Source: CAWIMX01 sp963792785
GTDB taxonomy: Bacteria > Acidobacteriota > Vicinamibacteria > Vicinamibacterales > CAVVIG01
DNA: 64,000 nucleotides
Direction of reading: 5' to 3'
NCBI GenBank assembly: GCA_963792785.1
Contig: CAWBXO010000002.1
Location: 496,001 to 560,000, forward strand
Below, one piece after another: positions 25,045-33,708 of this stretch. Numbering within the stretch: the stretch's first letter is position 1; the number at the start of each line of letters is the position of its first letter. The notes under the pieces were generated by a model, which did not search any database, was not told where the DNA came from, and saw only the letters and a list, made by a program, of their open reading frames with translations. A program made the position numbers and the translations under genes.

Positions 25045-26793
25045 CTAGCTGGCCGCCGCTTGTGCCGTCCGATCGTCGCGCGCGGGGAAGCGCATCGTGA
25101 ACACGGTGCCCTTGCCCAGCTCGCTCTCGACGGTGAGGGTCCCGTCCAGCTGCTCCACGATGCGCTTGCTGATCGCCAGGCCCAGCCCGAGGCCGCGCCG
25201 TTTCGTGGTGACAAAGTCTTCGAAGATGACGCCCAGCCGGTCCGCGGCGATGCCGGATCCGGTGTCGGCGACGCGCACGACCACGTGGCCGCCGTCGCGC
25301 AGCGTCTCGACGCGAACCGAGCCGCCGGCTTCCGTGGCCTGAATCGCGTTCGTCACCAGGTTGCGATACACGCGGCCGAGCGCGAAGCGATCGCCCTCGA
25401 TCACGAGCGGGCTGCTCGCGTACAGCGTCTCCACGAGGATGCCGTTGCGCGTGCCCTCGGCCTTCATCGGTTCCACGATCTCGGCGACCGACGGGTTGAC
25501 GTCCATCGCGAAGCGCTCGATCGGCTTCGGTTTGACGATGTTGCGGAGATCGTCCATGAAGCGGCGCAGCGTCTCGAGCTCGCGATCGATCGTGCGTTGG
25601 AACAGCTCGCGCGACTCGGCGTCGAGATCGTCGCGCGCCAGCAGGCGCGTGCTGTTGCCGATGTTCTGGATCGGGTGCGAGAGGTCGTGCACGAGGCCGG
25701 CCGCGACGCGGCCGAACATCGCCTGGCGCTCCTGCCGCTTCACGTCTTCCTGGAGCTCGACGAGGCGATCGGCCATCGTGTTGAACGAGGCGCCCAGCTC
25801 GCTGAACTCGTCGCCCGTGCGGATGTCCACGCGCGTCTGCAGGTTGCCGGCCGCGATCGCGCGCGTGCCGGCGCGCAGCCGCTCGATCGGGTTGAGCATG
25901 TACCGCTTGCCGAAGGCCACGCCGATCCCCACCATCGCCAGCAGGGCCACGCCGATGACGATGATGAGCTGGCGACGCAGCTCGGCGGCGGTGGCGAACG
26001 CCTCGCTCGTGGGCTGCTCGACGATCACCGTCCAGCCGAGCGTGGGAATCGCGGCCGCGACCGCGAGCGTGCTGCGGCCGTCCGCGTTCGTGTACTCGGC
26101 ATCGGGGATGCCGCCGCCGAAGAGCGGGTGATCGCGCATGCTCGTGGCTTCCGCGACGAGCGCCTTCTTGTCCGGGTCGCCGTGCGCCACGAGGACACCG
26201 TCCGGCGCGAGCACCATCGCGTAGCCCTCGTTGCCGAGGCGGATCTGGTCCACCATGCGCCACATCTCCTCGAGGCGGAACTCGCCGACGAGCCACCCGG
26301 AGGGCTGGTTGAGGCGCGTCAGGTGGACGGCGAAGACCGTTGTCGGGAGCTGGTCGTCATCGATCGAAATGGGCGACATGCTGACGCCGTCGAGCATCAG
26401 CGCGCGGTCGCGCTCGGGCGGGATGCCGACGTTCGGGCGGCCGACGCGGCTCGTGGCGACGACGGAGCCGTCTTCGGCGAAGAGGGTGACCTCGCGAAAC
26501 TCGCGGAAGTCGAGGACGTAGCTCTTGAGGATGCGGTCCTGCTGCCAGGTCTGGAGCTCGGTGTCCTGGAGGTCGGCGGCGAGGGCGCGGAGGAGGCGCG
26601 CGTTCGTCGAGATGTAGCGGCGGATTTCCTCGGCGGCGCGGCTGGCGACGTTGGCGTGGCCCTGGATCACGGACTCGCGGGTGCCGCGCTCGAGCGAGAC
26701 GATCGAGACGACGCCGTAGAGGACGAGAGGCAGCACGGCCGCGATCGCGAGAAGGAGCGCGAAGCGGACGGCGATGGTGCGGATCGTCTTCAC
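25045..26793 (-). CDS. Membrane sensor histidine kinase (dCACHE-HAMP-HisKA-HATPase)
   Basis: 582 residues from a GTG at 26793. The first helix is residues 8-30. A double-CACHE-like extracellular domain of about 240 residues follows (SPISIDDDQLPTTVFAVHLT; PSGWLVGEFRLEEMWRMVD). A second helix (LIIVIGVALLAMVGIGVAFG) is followed by HAMP with NPIERLRAGTRAIAAG. The phospho-accepting histidine is in HDLSHPIQNI at about residue 365. The ATPase boxes follow: N box NLVTNAIQA, G1 DTGSGI and G2 GLGLGLAISKRIV. The GTG lies 15 bp from the end of the decayed peptide-binding gene, so the kinase belongs to that operon. The natural partner is the NtrC-like regulator at 30216-31604. CACHE domains bind small ligands; a peptide ligand is inference. 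Confidence 0.88.
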   Translation of the reverse strand: MKTIRTIAVRFALLLAIAAVLPLVLYGVVSIVSLERGTRESVIQGHANVASRAAEEIRRYISTNARLLRALAADLQDTELQTWQQDRILKSYVLDFREFREVTLFAEDGSVVATSRVGRPNVGIPPERDRALMLDGVSMSPISIDDDQLPTTVFAVHLTRLNQPSGWLVGEFRLEEMWRMVDQIRLGNEGYAMVLAPDGVLVAHGDPDKKALVAEATSMRDHPLFGGGIPDAEYTNADGRSTLAVAAAIPTLGWTVIVEQPTSEAFATAAELRRQLIIVIGVALLAMVGIGVAFGKRYMLNPIERLRAGTRAIAAGNLQTRVDIRTGDEFSELGASFNTMADRLVELQEDVKRQERQAMFGRVAAGLVHDLSHPIQNIGNSTRLLARDDLDAESRELFQRTIDRELETLRRFMDDLRNIVKPKPIERFAMDVNPSVAEIVEPMKAEGTRNGILVETLYASSPLVIEGDRFALGRVYRNLVTNAIQATEAGGSVRVETLRDGGHVVVRVADTGSGIAADRLGVIFEDFVTTKRRGLGLGLAISKRIVEQLDGTLTVESELGKGTVFTMRFPARDDRTAQAAAS

Positions 26794-26808
26794 GGCTGCG
26801 GGTCCGAA

Positions 26809-28288
26809 TCAGTGGCTCGTGGTTGCGGCATCGTCCGCCAGGCGCCAGAGGCGAAGGTTCGGGCCCCAGGGATCGCCGGCGTGCTGGAATCACGAACCGA
26901 TTGCTGACGGCGCGGATGCGCTCGCCCCATGCGATGAAATATCGCGGGGGGATCCGTCGGCGATGGCACGCTGGAAAGCGACGACGCCCTGCTTGTACTC
27001 CTCATCGGACGTCGCGTGTCTGATTGTATCCAGCGCAGTATCCACGGCTGGGCTCTCGTAGCCCCCGAAATTCCCGGGAGCCGCCGCTGTGCCAGAAATA
27101 GTAAGGCCTGAAGAGATCTGGGCCTTGGGAAAAGTCCGACAGCACGGTGTCGAAGTCTCCCGAGGCCAATCTGGCGAGAACTTCGTTTGGCTGCGAGCGC
27201 CTGCAGTTCGAGGTGAACGCCGACCGGCATCGAGTTGCTTCTGGAGCGCAAGGGCGAGGCGTTCTCGCGACGGATCCGCGCCGAAGATGCAGCTGAGCGA
27301 AATCGTGCGCCCATCTTCGTCCAGTCGGATGGGGGTCATACAGAATCGGCGCATCGGGATCGTAAGCCCAGTGCTCCGGCCACACGGGACCGTCGGCTTC
27401 CGTCCCGTGGCCGTCGAGGCCGGACGTGATTAGAGACTTTGCGATCCACGGCGCTGTTCAGGCCGCGTCTGAATTGCGCCGATCGAAGCTCCGGCCGGCG
27501 GACATTCAGTAGCAGCATGTACTGATACGAGTGGCGCATCCGTCGAACCGTCACGCTCGTGGAAGGCTCAAGCGAATCGAGCGCGTCCAGAGGCACCTCG
27601 TACAGCATGTCGATTTGGCCGCGAAGCAAATCGGCCCATGCCGCCCGTGCGGACGGATAGGGTTGAGCACCACCTCGTCGACGGCCGGCCGCGGATTGTA
27701 GTCCGGGTTCACGCGAAGGCGCAAGCGTCCCATCGGTTGCATCAGACGAGTCGAGCATGAAGGGCCCGTGCCGACCAGCTGCTGGCCAGGCTTGCGAACG
27801 AGGAGATTCAAGGCCTCGAGGAGAAAGGCTGATGGCTCTCGCAGAGAAATCTGAAGCTCGGATTCAGATACCGCTCGTCGATCTTCTGGACGTCGTCAAA
27901 TGCCGGCCCGAGGAAGCTCGGAAGTTGACTGGTCAGGATGTCCTGAACGTCGCTCGCATCGAGCTTCGTGCCGTCGTGAAAAGTCGCGCCCTGACGCAAG
28001 TGAAAAACCCACGTGAGGTGGTCGTCAGAGACGGACCACCGGTCGAAGACGGCCGCAACGCGGCCTGCCATCCCTTCCGGGGTTGACCAATCCCTCCAGA
28101 ACGACGCGATTAGCCGCTTCCAGGATGCCGCTCTGTGGAGCTGCTGGTTGGGAGTGGGCCGAAGCCCACTCTCACCGTCACATTCGCCCTGGTCGTGTCA
28201 TGTTCGCCCTGACAGGCAGCTGCAAGCGATGAGCGTGAGCAGGAAGATCGGCGCAAGCGGCGCGCGCGAACTTCCTGACTCGTCTCAT
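26809..28288 (-). pseudogene. Decayed oligopeptide-binding lipoprotein (SBP family 5)
   Basis: Pieces of one ABC-type peptide-binding protein can be read in order but in changing frames. A signal start MRRVRKFAR (ATG 28288) shifts into a lipobox segment ending LLTLIAC. Then VFDRWSVSDDHLTWVFHLRQ and FHDGTKLDASDV match the family 5 signature, followed by RLRVNPDYNPRPAVDE, MLYEVPLDALDSLEPSTSV and WPEHWAYDPDAPILYD. DTALDTIRHATSDEEYKQG and a tail ending DPWGPNLRLWRLADD before the TGA at 26809 complete it. About ten frame changes are needed, far more than in any neighbour, so this is genuine decay. It once sat between the peptide gene and the kinase, suggesting that it imported or sensed a peptide. 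Confidence 0.85.
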
Positions 28289-28302
28289 GCCCGCATTATC
28301 GG

Positions 28303-28407
28303 CTACTTCGTCGCTTCGGGCCAGCCGCCGTTGTCGTCCAGGAACGTGATGCACCAGTTGCTCGGCTTCGCCTTGACCGTACCCTTGTTCACAACTTTGA
28401 TCTTCAT
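28303..28407 (-). CDS. Candidate RiPP precursor peptide, 34 residues
   Basis: This ORF begins 8 nt after the radical SAM stop and has GAGGT 5 nt before its ATG at 28407. The N-terminal half is basic and leader-like (MKIKVVNKGTVKAKPS). The C-terminal half (NWCITFLDDNGGWPEATK) is rich in residues that radical SAM/SPASM enzymes crosslink: two Trp, one Cys, one Phe, two Asp and one Asn. Position and ribosome binding site support translation. RiPP status is inferred from the adjacent maturase, because no known precursor family was recognised. Alternative: the segment KVVNKGTVKAKPS vaguely resembles part of a CARDB-type beta domain, so it could be a gene fragment. Confidence 0.6.
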   Translation of the reverse strand: MKIKVVNKGTVKAKPSNWCITFLDDNGGWPEATK

Positions 28408-28415
28408 GATGACCT

Positions 28416-29942
28416 CTATGCTGCGCTGGCCACGTCCTGGGCCAGCGTAAGAAGCGCCGATTCGAAACTCCGCTTGTGACATGTCGGCGCATTCATGTCG
28501 CCAAGTTGGATGTGCGAGGCGGTCACGCAACCGCCCGCGCAGATCGGGATGAAGGCACACTCGCCGCACTCTTTCCACGGGCTCAGCCGCAGAAATTTCT
28601 CGCGCACCGACTCGCGCGCGGCCTCGCGCCGCCCGTCGATGTGGCCCACCGACATCGCCTGCTCGCCCGTGAAACCGGGGCAGGCGTAGAGCGACCCGTC
28701 GGGGCCGATCGTGTGGGCGTTGCCGTAATGCACGTGGCAGGGACCCATGTGCACGCCGTCGGAGGTCGCGAAGCCGTGCTTCTTCGTCTCCTCGCGCAGG
28801 AATTCCATCTTGTCGTCGAGCAGGTTGCAGGTGTCGCAGCTCGACCCGCCACCCTCGCCGACCGTCGTCATGCACGTGCCCTTGAGCGAGTTCGCCGGCC
28901 GGCCGTCGGCCGCAACCGGCGTCAGCGCGATCATGCCCTTCCCGTTCACCTTGGGCGGCGCGATCCGGGCCCCTTCGGCTGCGCTCAGGGCAGGCGCGTT
29001 GTCTTCGCGGACGACCGGTTTGAAATTCACGCGCAGCAGGCGGTCCGCGAAGTCCTGCGCGCTCAGGAAGTCGAGCAGCTCGGGGAAGCTGTCCATCGAC
29101 GTCTCGTCGAAGTTGCCCCCGATGTTGATCCGGATCTTCGGCGCCACCTTGCGGATGTTCTCGATGATCCGATCGAACGTGCCCTGGCCGCCGCGCAGCG
29201 GACGCATGCGGTTGTGCGCGTCCTTGTCGCCGTCGAGCGTGATCTTCACGCTCTGCAGGCCGAGCGGCTGCATCCGGTCGACGATCTCCTCGGTGAGGAG
29301 CAGGCCGTTGGTGATGATGCTGATCCGGATCGGGATGCCGCGCGACTCCGCTCCGCGATGCGCGCGCTCGGCCAGGTAGTACATCACCGGCAGGTTCAGC
29401 AGCGGCTCGCCCCCGAAGAACGTCAGCATGACCCGCTCGGGTGAGATCCGCTCGAGCTCGTGGTCGATCCAGGCGGCGGTCTTCACCGCCGTCTCCATCG
29501 TCATCTTCTGCGCGAACTTGTTGTAGTCGCCGTGGTCGCCCTGGTAGCAGTAGTCGCAGGCGAAATTGCACTGGAGCGTCGTGAGCACCGTGAGGTTCAG
29601 CTCCGACCGGTCGTTATGCACCAGATCGAAATAGTGATCCAGCGAGTGGTGATCGACCGCGCGGTTCGCCACGAGGAAGCCGTTCTCGCTGAGCGTCTTC
29701 ACCGCGTCCCATTCCTCGCCGCTGAAGCCGCCCAACTGGCTCGTCGCGGTGGCGCACCGGTCCAGCAGATCCGCCACGTCCGGAGACACCACGAGCTGCG
29801 CGTCGGTGAGCGTGTTCATGAGGAACACTTCGTTCCGCTCCGGGAGCGGCACGCGCAGGTTGTAGATGGATGGTTGCATCATGACCGTTGAGCTCTGAAT
29901 CGCGTTTGTGAGTTGCACGCAGCCGAGGGCCGACGTCGACAT
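28416..29942 (-). CDS. Radical SAM/SPASM peptide maturase
   Basis: 508 residues from the ATG at 29942. The SAM cluster motif is CNFACDYC (Cys 125, 129 and 132), followed by FFGGEPLLN. The C-terminal SPASM region has many cysteines (CDTCNLLDDK, CHVHYG, YACPGFTG, CGECAFIPICAGGC, TCHKRS) for two auxiliary Fe-S clusters, as in anaerobic sulfatase maturase-like and peptide-modifying enzymes. Residues about 28-60 form an N-terminal beta-rich region that may bind the precursor. The ATG at 29942 has GAGAAGG 5 nt upstream and lies downstream of the sigma54-like promoter. The GTG at 29993 lies upstream of that promoter and is rejected; Met-Met at 29882-29877 is a possible later start. A dispersed-repeat insertion interrupts residues about 316-325 in frame. 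Confidence 0.88.
   Translation of the reverse strand: MSTSALGCVQLTNAIQSSTVMMQPSIYNLRVPLPERNEVFLMNTLTDAQLVVSPDVADLLDRCATATSQLGGFSGEEWDAVKTLSENGFLVANRAVDHHSLDHYFDLVHNDRSELNLTVLTTLQCNFACDYCYQGDHGDYNKFAQKMTMETAVKTAAWIDHELERISPERVMLTFFGGEPLLNLPVMYYLAERAHRGAESRGIPIRISIITNGLLLTEEIVDRMQPLGLQSVKITLDGDKDAHNRMRPLRGGQGTFDRIIENIRKVAPKIRINIGGNFDETSMDSFPELLDFLSAQDFADRLLRVNFKPVVREDNAPALSAAEGARIAPPKVNGKGMIALTPVAADGRPANSLKGTCMTTVGEGGGSSCDTCNLLDDKMEFLREETKKHGFATSDGVHMGPCHVHYGNAHTIGPDGSLYACPGFTGEQAMSVGHIDGRREAARESVREKFLRLSPWKECGECAFIPICAGGCVTASHIQLGDMNAPTCHKRSFESALLTLAQDVASAA
28969..28996. repeat. In-frame dispersed repeat inside the radical SAM gene
   Basis: The plus strand reads CCCTTCGGCTGCGCTCAGGG followed by CAGGCGCG. 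It is translated on the minus strand as APALSAAEGA between conserved parts of the maturase. This sequence type is known to me as a dispersed GC-rich repeat in soil bacteria; that is from memory, not a search. Confidence 0.5.
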
Positions 29943-29969
29943 CTTGGCCTTCTCGTTGCGAACGATCAG

Positions 29970-29985
29970 TGCAACGCGTATTCCA
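29970..29985 (-). promoter_or_regulatory. Sigma54 (-24/-12) promoter of the radical SAM/peptide operon
   Basis: On the minus strand the site reads TGGAATACGCGTTGCA. GG and GC are at the exact sigma54 spacing and the -12 box TTGCA is perfect. The predicted start is near 29959, leaving a leader of about 17 nt that contains GAGAAGG and the ATG at 29942. The upstream gene encodes a sigma54 activator. Confidence 0.65.
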
Positions 29986-30092
29986 CCGCGCACGCGACAC
30001 CAGCGACACTCGCGCTCGTGCCGGTTTCGCTGGCGTTTCCGTGAGGAAGTCGCGACGGACGCGACGTCTGGAGCAGAGTTCTCAGGCGCGAC

Positions 30093-30112
30093 GCGGACAA
30101 GTACTTGACCGC
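30093..30112. promoter_or_regulatory. 20-bp inverted repeat, candidate activator (UAS) site
   Basis: GCGGACAAGTACTTGACCGC is a near-perfect palindrome (9 of 10 positions paired), centred about 120 bp upstream of the sigma54 promoter core. Sigma54 activators bind such palindromes at that distance. It is the strongest symmetric site in the spacer. Confidence 0.55.
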
Positions 30113-30175
30113 ACGATCGCGGATCGAATGGTCGTGGAGTGGTTATCGGTGTGAAATCAGGGAATTGCGGAGGGA

Positions 30176-30210
30176 GGCAAGAGCTTGGCCGTATGAGTCA
30201 AGTTGTTGCC
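30176..30210. terminator. Imperfect stem-loop just downstream of the sigma54 activator gene
   Basis: GGCAACAACTTG and CAAGCTCTTGCC (minus-strand reading) pair at 10 of 12 positions across an 11-nt loop, starting 6 bp after the activator stop. It may end the activator transcript. It also contains a CAAGT half-site like that in the palindrome at 30093, so it could be a second regulator site. Confidence 0.4.
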
Positions 30211-30215
30211 TGAAA

Positions 30216-31604
<1,389 letters not shown>

Positions 31605-31697
31605 GGAGGGACCGAAGCTGCGCGAGCGGGCGTATTGTGTCAGGCTGGAGCAGGGGAATCAAGGAAACCTGAGGGTGGCGCGCCGCCAGCGGCGGTC

Positions 31698-31727
31698 TTG
31701 ACACGCCGAAGAGGCCTTCATTAAGGT
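31698..31727 (+). promoter_or_regulatory. Possible sigma70 promoter of the small membrane protein
   Basis: TTGACA (31698-31703), an 18-bp spacer and TAAGGT (31722-31727). The -35 is perfect and the -10 is weak. The TTG start of the gene at 31729 would be close to the transcription start. Confidence 0.35.
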
Positions 31728-31728
31728 A

Positions 31729-31980
31729 TTGCGTTTGTTGACTTTACAGATATTTCTCGCGCTCGCGCTCGTGGCAGCATTTGCCGCCCTGGCGTACACC
31801 CGCCGACTGGCGCGGCGCCTCGAACAACTCACCGAGTCCTACTGGGAGCTCCGGTACGAGCACGGGCAGCTCCGCGCCCGCGTGAACCGGCTCGATCCCG
31901 ACGACCCGGCCGCGCCCCCCGCGCCCGCGGAGCCGGCCGCGACCACGACGTTCGTCCCCCTGTCTTCGATGAAACGTTGA
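31729..31980 (+). CDS. Small membrane protein with coiled-coil segment
   Basis: 83 residues from a TTG (no ATG in the frame until the end). Residues 3-23 form one hydrophobic helix (LLTLQIFLALALVAAFAALA). A short basic and amphipathic stretch (RRLARRLEQLTESYWELRYE) may be coiled coil, and a Pro/Ala tail follows. This architecture occurs in many unannotated acidobacterial genes; function unknown. Divergent from the sigma54 activator. Confidence 0.55.
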   Translation: MRLLTLQIFLALALVAAFAALAYTRRLARRLEQLTESYWELRYEHGQLRARVNRLDPDDPAAPPAPAEPAATTTFVPLSSMKR

Positions 31981-32241
31981 GCTGATGGAACCACAGAGGC
32001 TCGGAGGCGCGGAGGTCGATCACGCTGTGGTGCTCGACGCGGACGGCCTGCGGAGCAGGCCGCCTGGCGAAGCAAGAAGACCGGGCGCACAAGACTCACT
32101 CGCTCTCTGGAGTCTTGCGCACCCGGTCTTCTTGCTTCGCCGCGCCGCCTTCGGCGGCCCGCGTCGATCACCCAGAGGGATCAGCCTCTGTGTCTCTGTG
32201 GTTGGTTCTGTCCTCCTCCATGTCTCTGTCTTGAGGTAATC
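31981..32241. other. Spacer upstream of lpd, occupied by the palindromic element
   Basis: 261 bp with no gene. It is almost entirely the palindromic element; the final 40 bp hold the lpd ribosome binding site (TTGAGGTAA). Any promoter for the lpd-E2-lipB group would have to be in or next to the element. Confidence 0.6.
31992..32200. repeat. Palindromic repeat element built on octamer arms (MITE-like)
   Basis: The outer arms are tandem octamers: CACAGAGG, CTCGGAGG, CGCGGAGG on the left, and CCTCTGTG, TCTCTGTG on the right, in inverse orientation. Inside is a 31-bp inverted repeat (32067-32097 and 32110-32140; 29 of 31 positions pair, 12-nt loop) starting GCGAAGCAAGAAGACCGGG. Two small hairpins flank it (CCTGCGGAGCAGG and GCCGCCTTCGGCGGC). 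No open reading frame and no transposase. A smaller relative is at 40692-40767. Confidence 0.85.
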
Positions 32242-33699
32242 GTGGCCGCCAACGAATACGATGTCGTCGTCATCGGCGCGGGAACCGGCGGCTACGTCGC
32301 CGCGATTCGCGCCGCGCAGCTCGGCCTGAGCGTGGCCGTGGTCGAGAAGCAGCAGGCGCTCGGCGGGACGTGCCTCCTCTGGGGCTGCATTCCGACGAAG
32401 GCGCTGCTCGAGCACGCCCACGCGCTCAAGGTCGTGCAGCACGCCCAGGAGTGGGGCGTGACGGCGGCCGGCGCGCCGATCTCGGCCGCGGCCATCGACA
32501 TGGCGCAGGTCCAGGCGCGCAAGAACAAGATCGTCACCGGTCTCTCGAAGGGCGTCGAGTACCTCTTCAAGAAGCACAAGATCGACTGGATCAAGGGAAC
32601 GGCGCGGATCGCGGGGAAGGCGCGCGTCGAAGTGACCGACGGCCCGCCTTCGCCTGCTCCGCAGGCTACGGCGAGACAGGCGATCGTCGCGCGCAAGGAC
32701 ATCATCATTGCCACCGGCTCGGCGCCGCGCGGCATCCCCGGCATCAAGATCGATCGCAAACGCGTGATCACGAGCGACGAGGCGGTCGGGCTGGCCGAGG
32801 TGCCGAAGGCGATCGTGATCCTCGGCGCCGGCGCCGTCGGCGTCGAGTTCGCCTCGATCTTCCGCCGCTTCGGCAGCGCCGTGACGATCCTCGAGCTGCT
32901 GCCGCGGCTGGTGCCGGTCGAGGACGAGGCCGTCTCGGCCGAGCTCGAGAAGTCGTTCCGGAAACAGGGCATCACGTGCCACACGGGTGCGCGCGCCACG
33001 GCCGCGCGCGCCGGCGCCGACGCGGTCGAGGTGGACGCGCAGCTCGCCGACGGAACGGCCACGACCATGCGCGCCGATTACCTGCTCGTCGCGACCGGCC
33101 GCGGCCCGGTCACGACGAGCCTCGACCTCGAGCGGCTCGGCGTCGAGATCGAGCGCGGCTATATCAAGGTCGATCCGATGTACCGGACCTCGGTGCCCGG
33201 GCTGTCGGCGATCGGCGACGTCATCACGCTCGGGACCGGTCCGCACCCGCAGCTGGCGCACGTCTCCTCGGCGGAGGGCATCCTGGCCGCCGAGCGCATC
33301 GCGGGGAAGCATCCGCCGCCGATCAACTACGACCACGTGCCGGCCTGCACCTACTGCGATCCGGAAATCGGCAGCGTCGGGCTCACGGAGAAAGCGGCGC
33401 GCGAGCGCGGCTACGACGTCCGCATCGGCACGTTCCCGTTCGGCGTCCTCGGCCGCGCGAAGATGGCCGGCGAGATCGAGGGATTCGTGAAGATCGTCGC
33501 CGAGACGAAGTACGACGAGGTGCTCGGTATCCACATGATCGGCCTGCGGTCGACCGAGCTCGTCGCGGAAGCGACGATGGCGCTCCGGCTGGAGGCGACC
33601 GTGGAGTCGATCATCCGGACGATCCACGCGCATCCCACGATGGCGGAAGCGATCGGCGAGGCGGCGCACGCGGCGCACGGCGGCGCCATTCACCTGTAG
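32242..33699 (+). CDS. lpdA: Dihydrolipoyl dehydrogenase (E3)
   Basis: 485 residues from a GTG with TGAGG 6 nt upstream. The FAD-binding start VVIGAGTGGYVAAIRAAQLG is followed by the redox disulfide in GGTCLLWGCIPTKALLEHAH. The NAD domain starts at VILGAGAVGVEFASIFRRFG. The C-terminal interface contains HAHPTMAEAIGEAAHAAHGG, which has the catalytic His-Glu. It reoxidises dihydrolipoamide of the E2 encoded 9 bp downstream. A short insertion (DGPPSPAPQATARQ, residues about 132-146) comes from a dispersed repeat. No E1 gene is present here. Confidence 0.95.
   Translation: MAANEYDVVVIGAGTGGYVAAIRAAQLGLSVAVVEKQQALGGTCLLWGCIPTKALLEHAHALKVVQHAQEWGVTAAGAPISAAAIDMAQVQARKNKIVTGLSKGVEYLFKKHKIDWIKGTARIAGKARVEVTDGPPSPAPQATARQAIVARKDIIIATGSAPRGIPGIKIDRKRVITSDEAVGLAEVPKAIVILGAGAVGVEFASIFRRFGSAVTILELLPRLVPVEDEAVSAELEKSFRKQGITCHTGARATAARAGADAVEVDAQLADGTATTMRADYLLVATGRGPVTTSLDLERLGVEIERGYIKVDPMYRTSVPGLSAIGDVITLGTGPHPQLAHVSSAEGILAAERIAGKHPPPINYDHVPACTYCDPEIGSVGLTEKAARERGYDVRIGTFPFGVLGRAKMAGEIEGFVKIVAETKYDEVLGIHMIGLRSTELVAEATMALRLEATVESIIRTIHAHPTMAEAIGEAAHAAHGGAIHL
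32643..32680. repeat. In-frame dispersed repeat inside lpdA
   Basis: The stretch starting CCCGCCTTCGCCTGCTCCGC and ending AGGCTACGGCGAGACAGG encodes a Pro/Ala segment absent from typical E3 enzymes. A related stretch (CCGCCTTCGCC and AGGCTATGGCG) occurs in the spacer at 38044-38066. Confidence 0.5.
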
Positions 33700-33702
33700 A
33701 AT
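33697..33702 (+). promoter_or_regulatory. -10-like TAGAAT, 6 nt before the E2 start codon
   Basis: TAGAAT starts with the TAG stop of lpdA, followed by CAAGTT and the ATG at 33709. The distance fits a leaderless internal transcript for the E2 gene; no Shine-Dalgarno sequence is visible. Confidence 0.45.
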
Positions 33703-33708
33703 CAAGTT

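Larger units (their letters stand above)
29943..30215. other. Regulatory spacer between the sigma54 activator and the RiPP operon
   Basis: This 273-bp spacer holds, from activator to operon, a stem-loop (30176-30210), the palindrome (30093-30112) and the -24/-12 promoter (29970-29985). No gene is supported; its lower GC than the neighbouring coding DNA fits a regulatory region. Confidence 0.6.

Noticed and set aside
28303..28407. Non-coding spacer only
   Set aside because: Ribosome binding site, distance from the maturase stop and composition favour a translated peptide, although a domain fragment remains possible.
29943..29993. GTG at 29993 as the start of the radical SAM maturase
   Set aside because: It lies upstream of the predicted sigma54 promoter; the ATG at 29942 has a Shine-Dalgarno sequence.
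31992..32200. Insertion sequence
   Set aside because: No transposase frame and no target duplication could be seen; listed as a palindromic repeat only.
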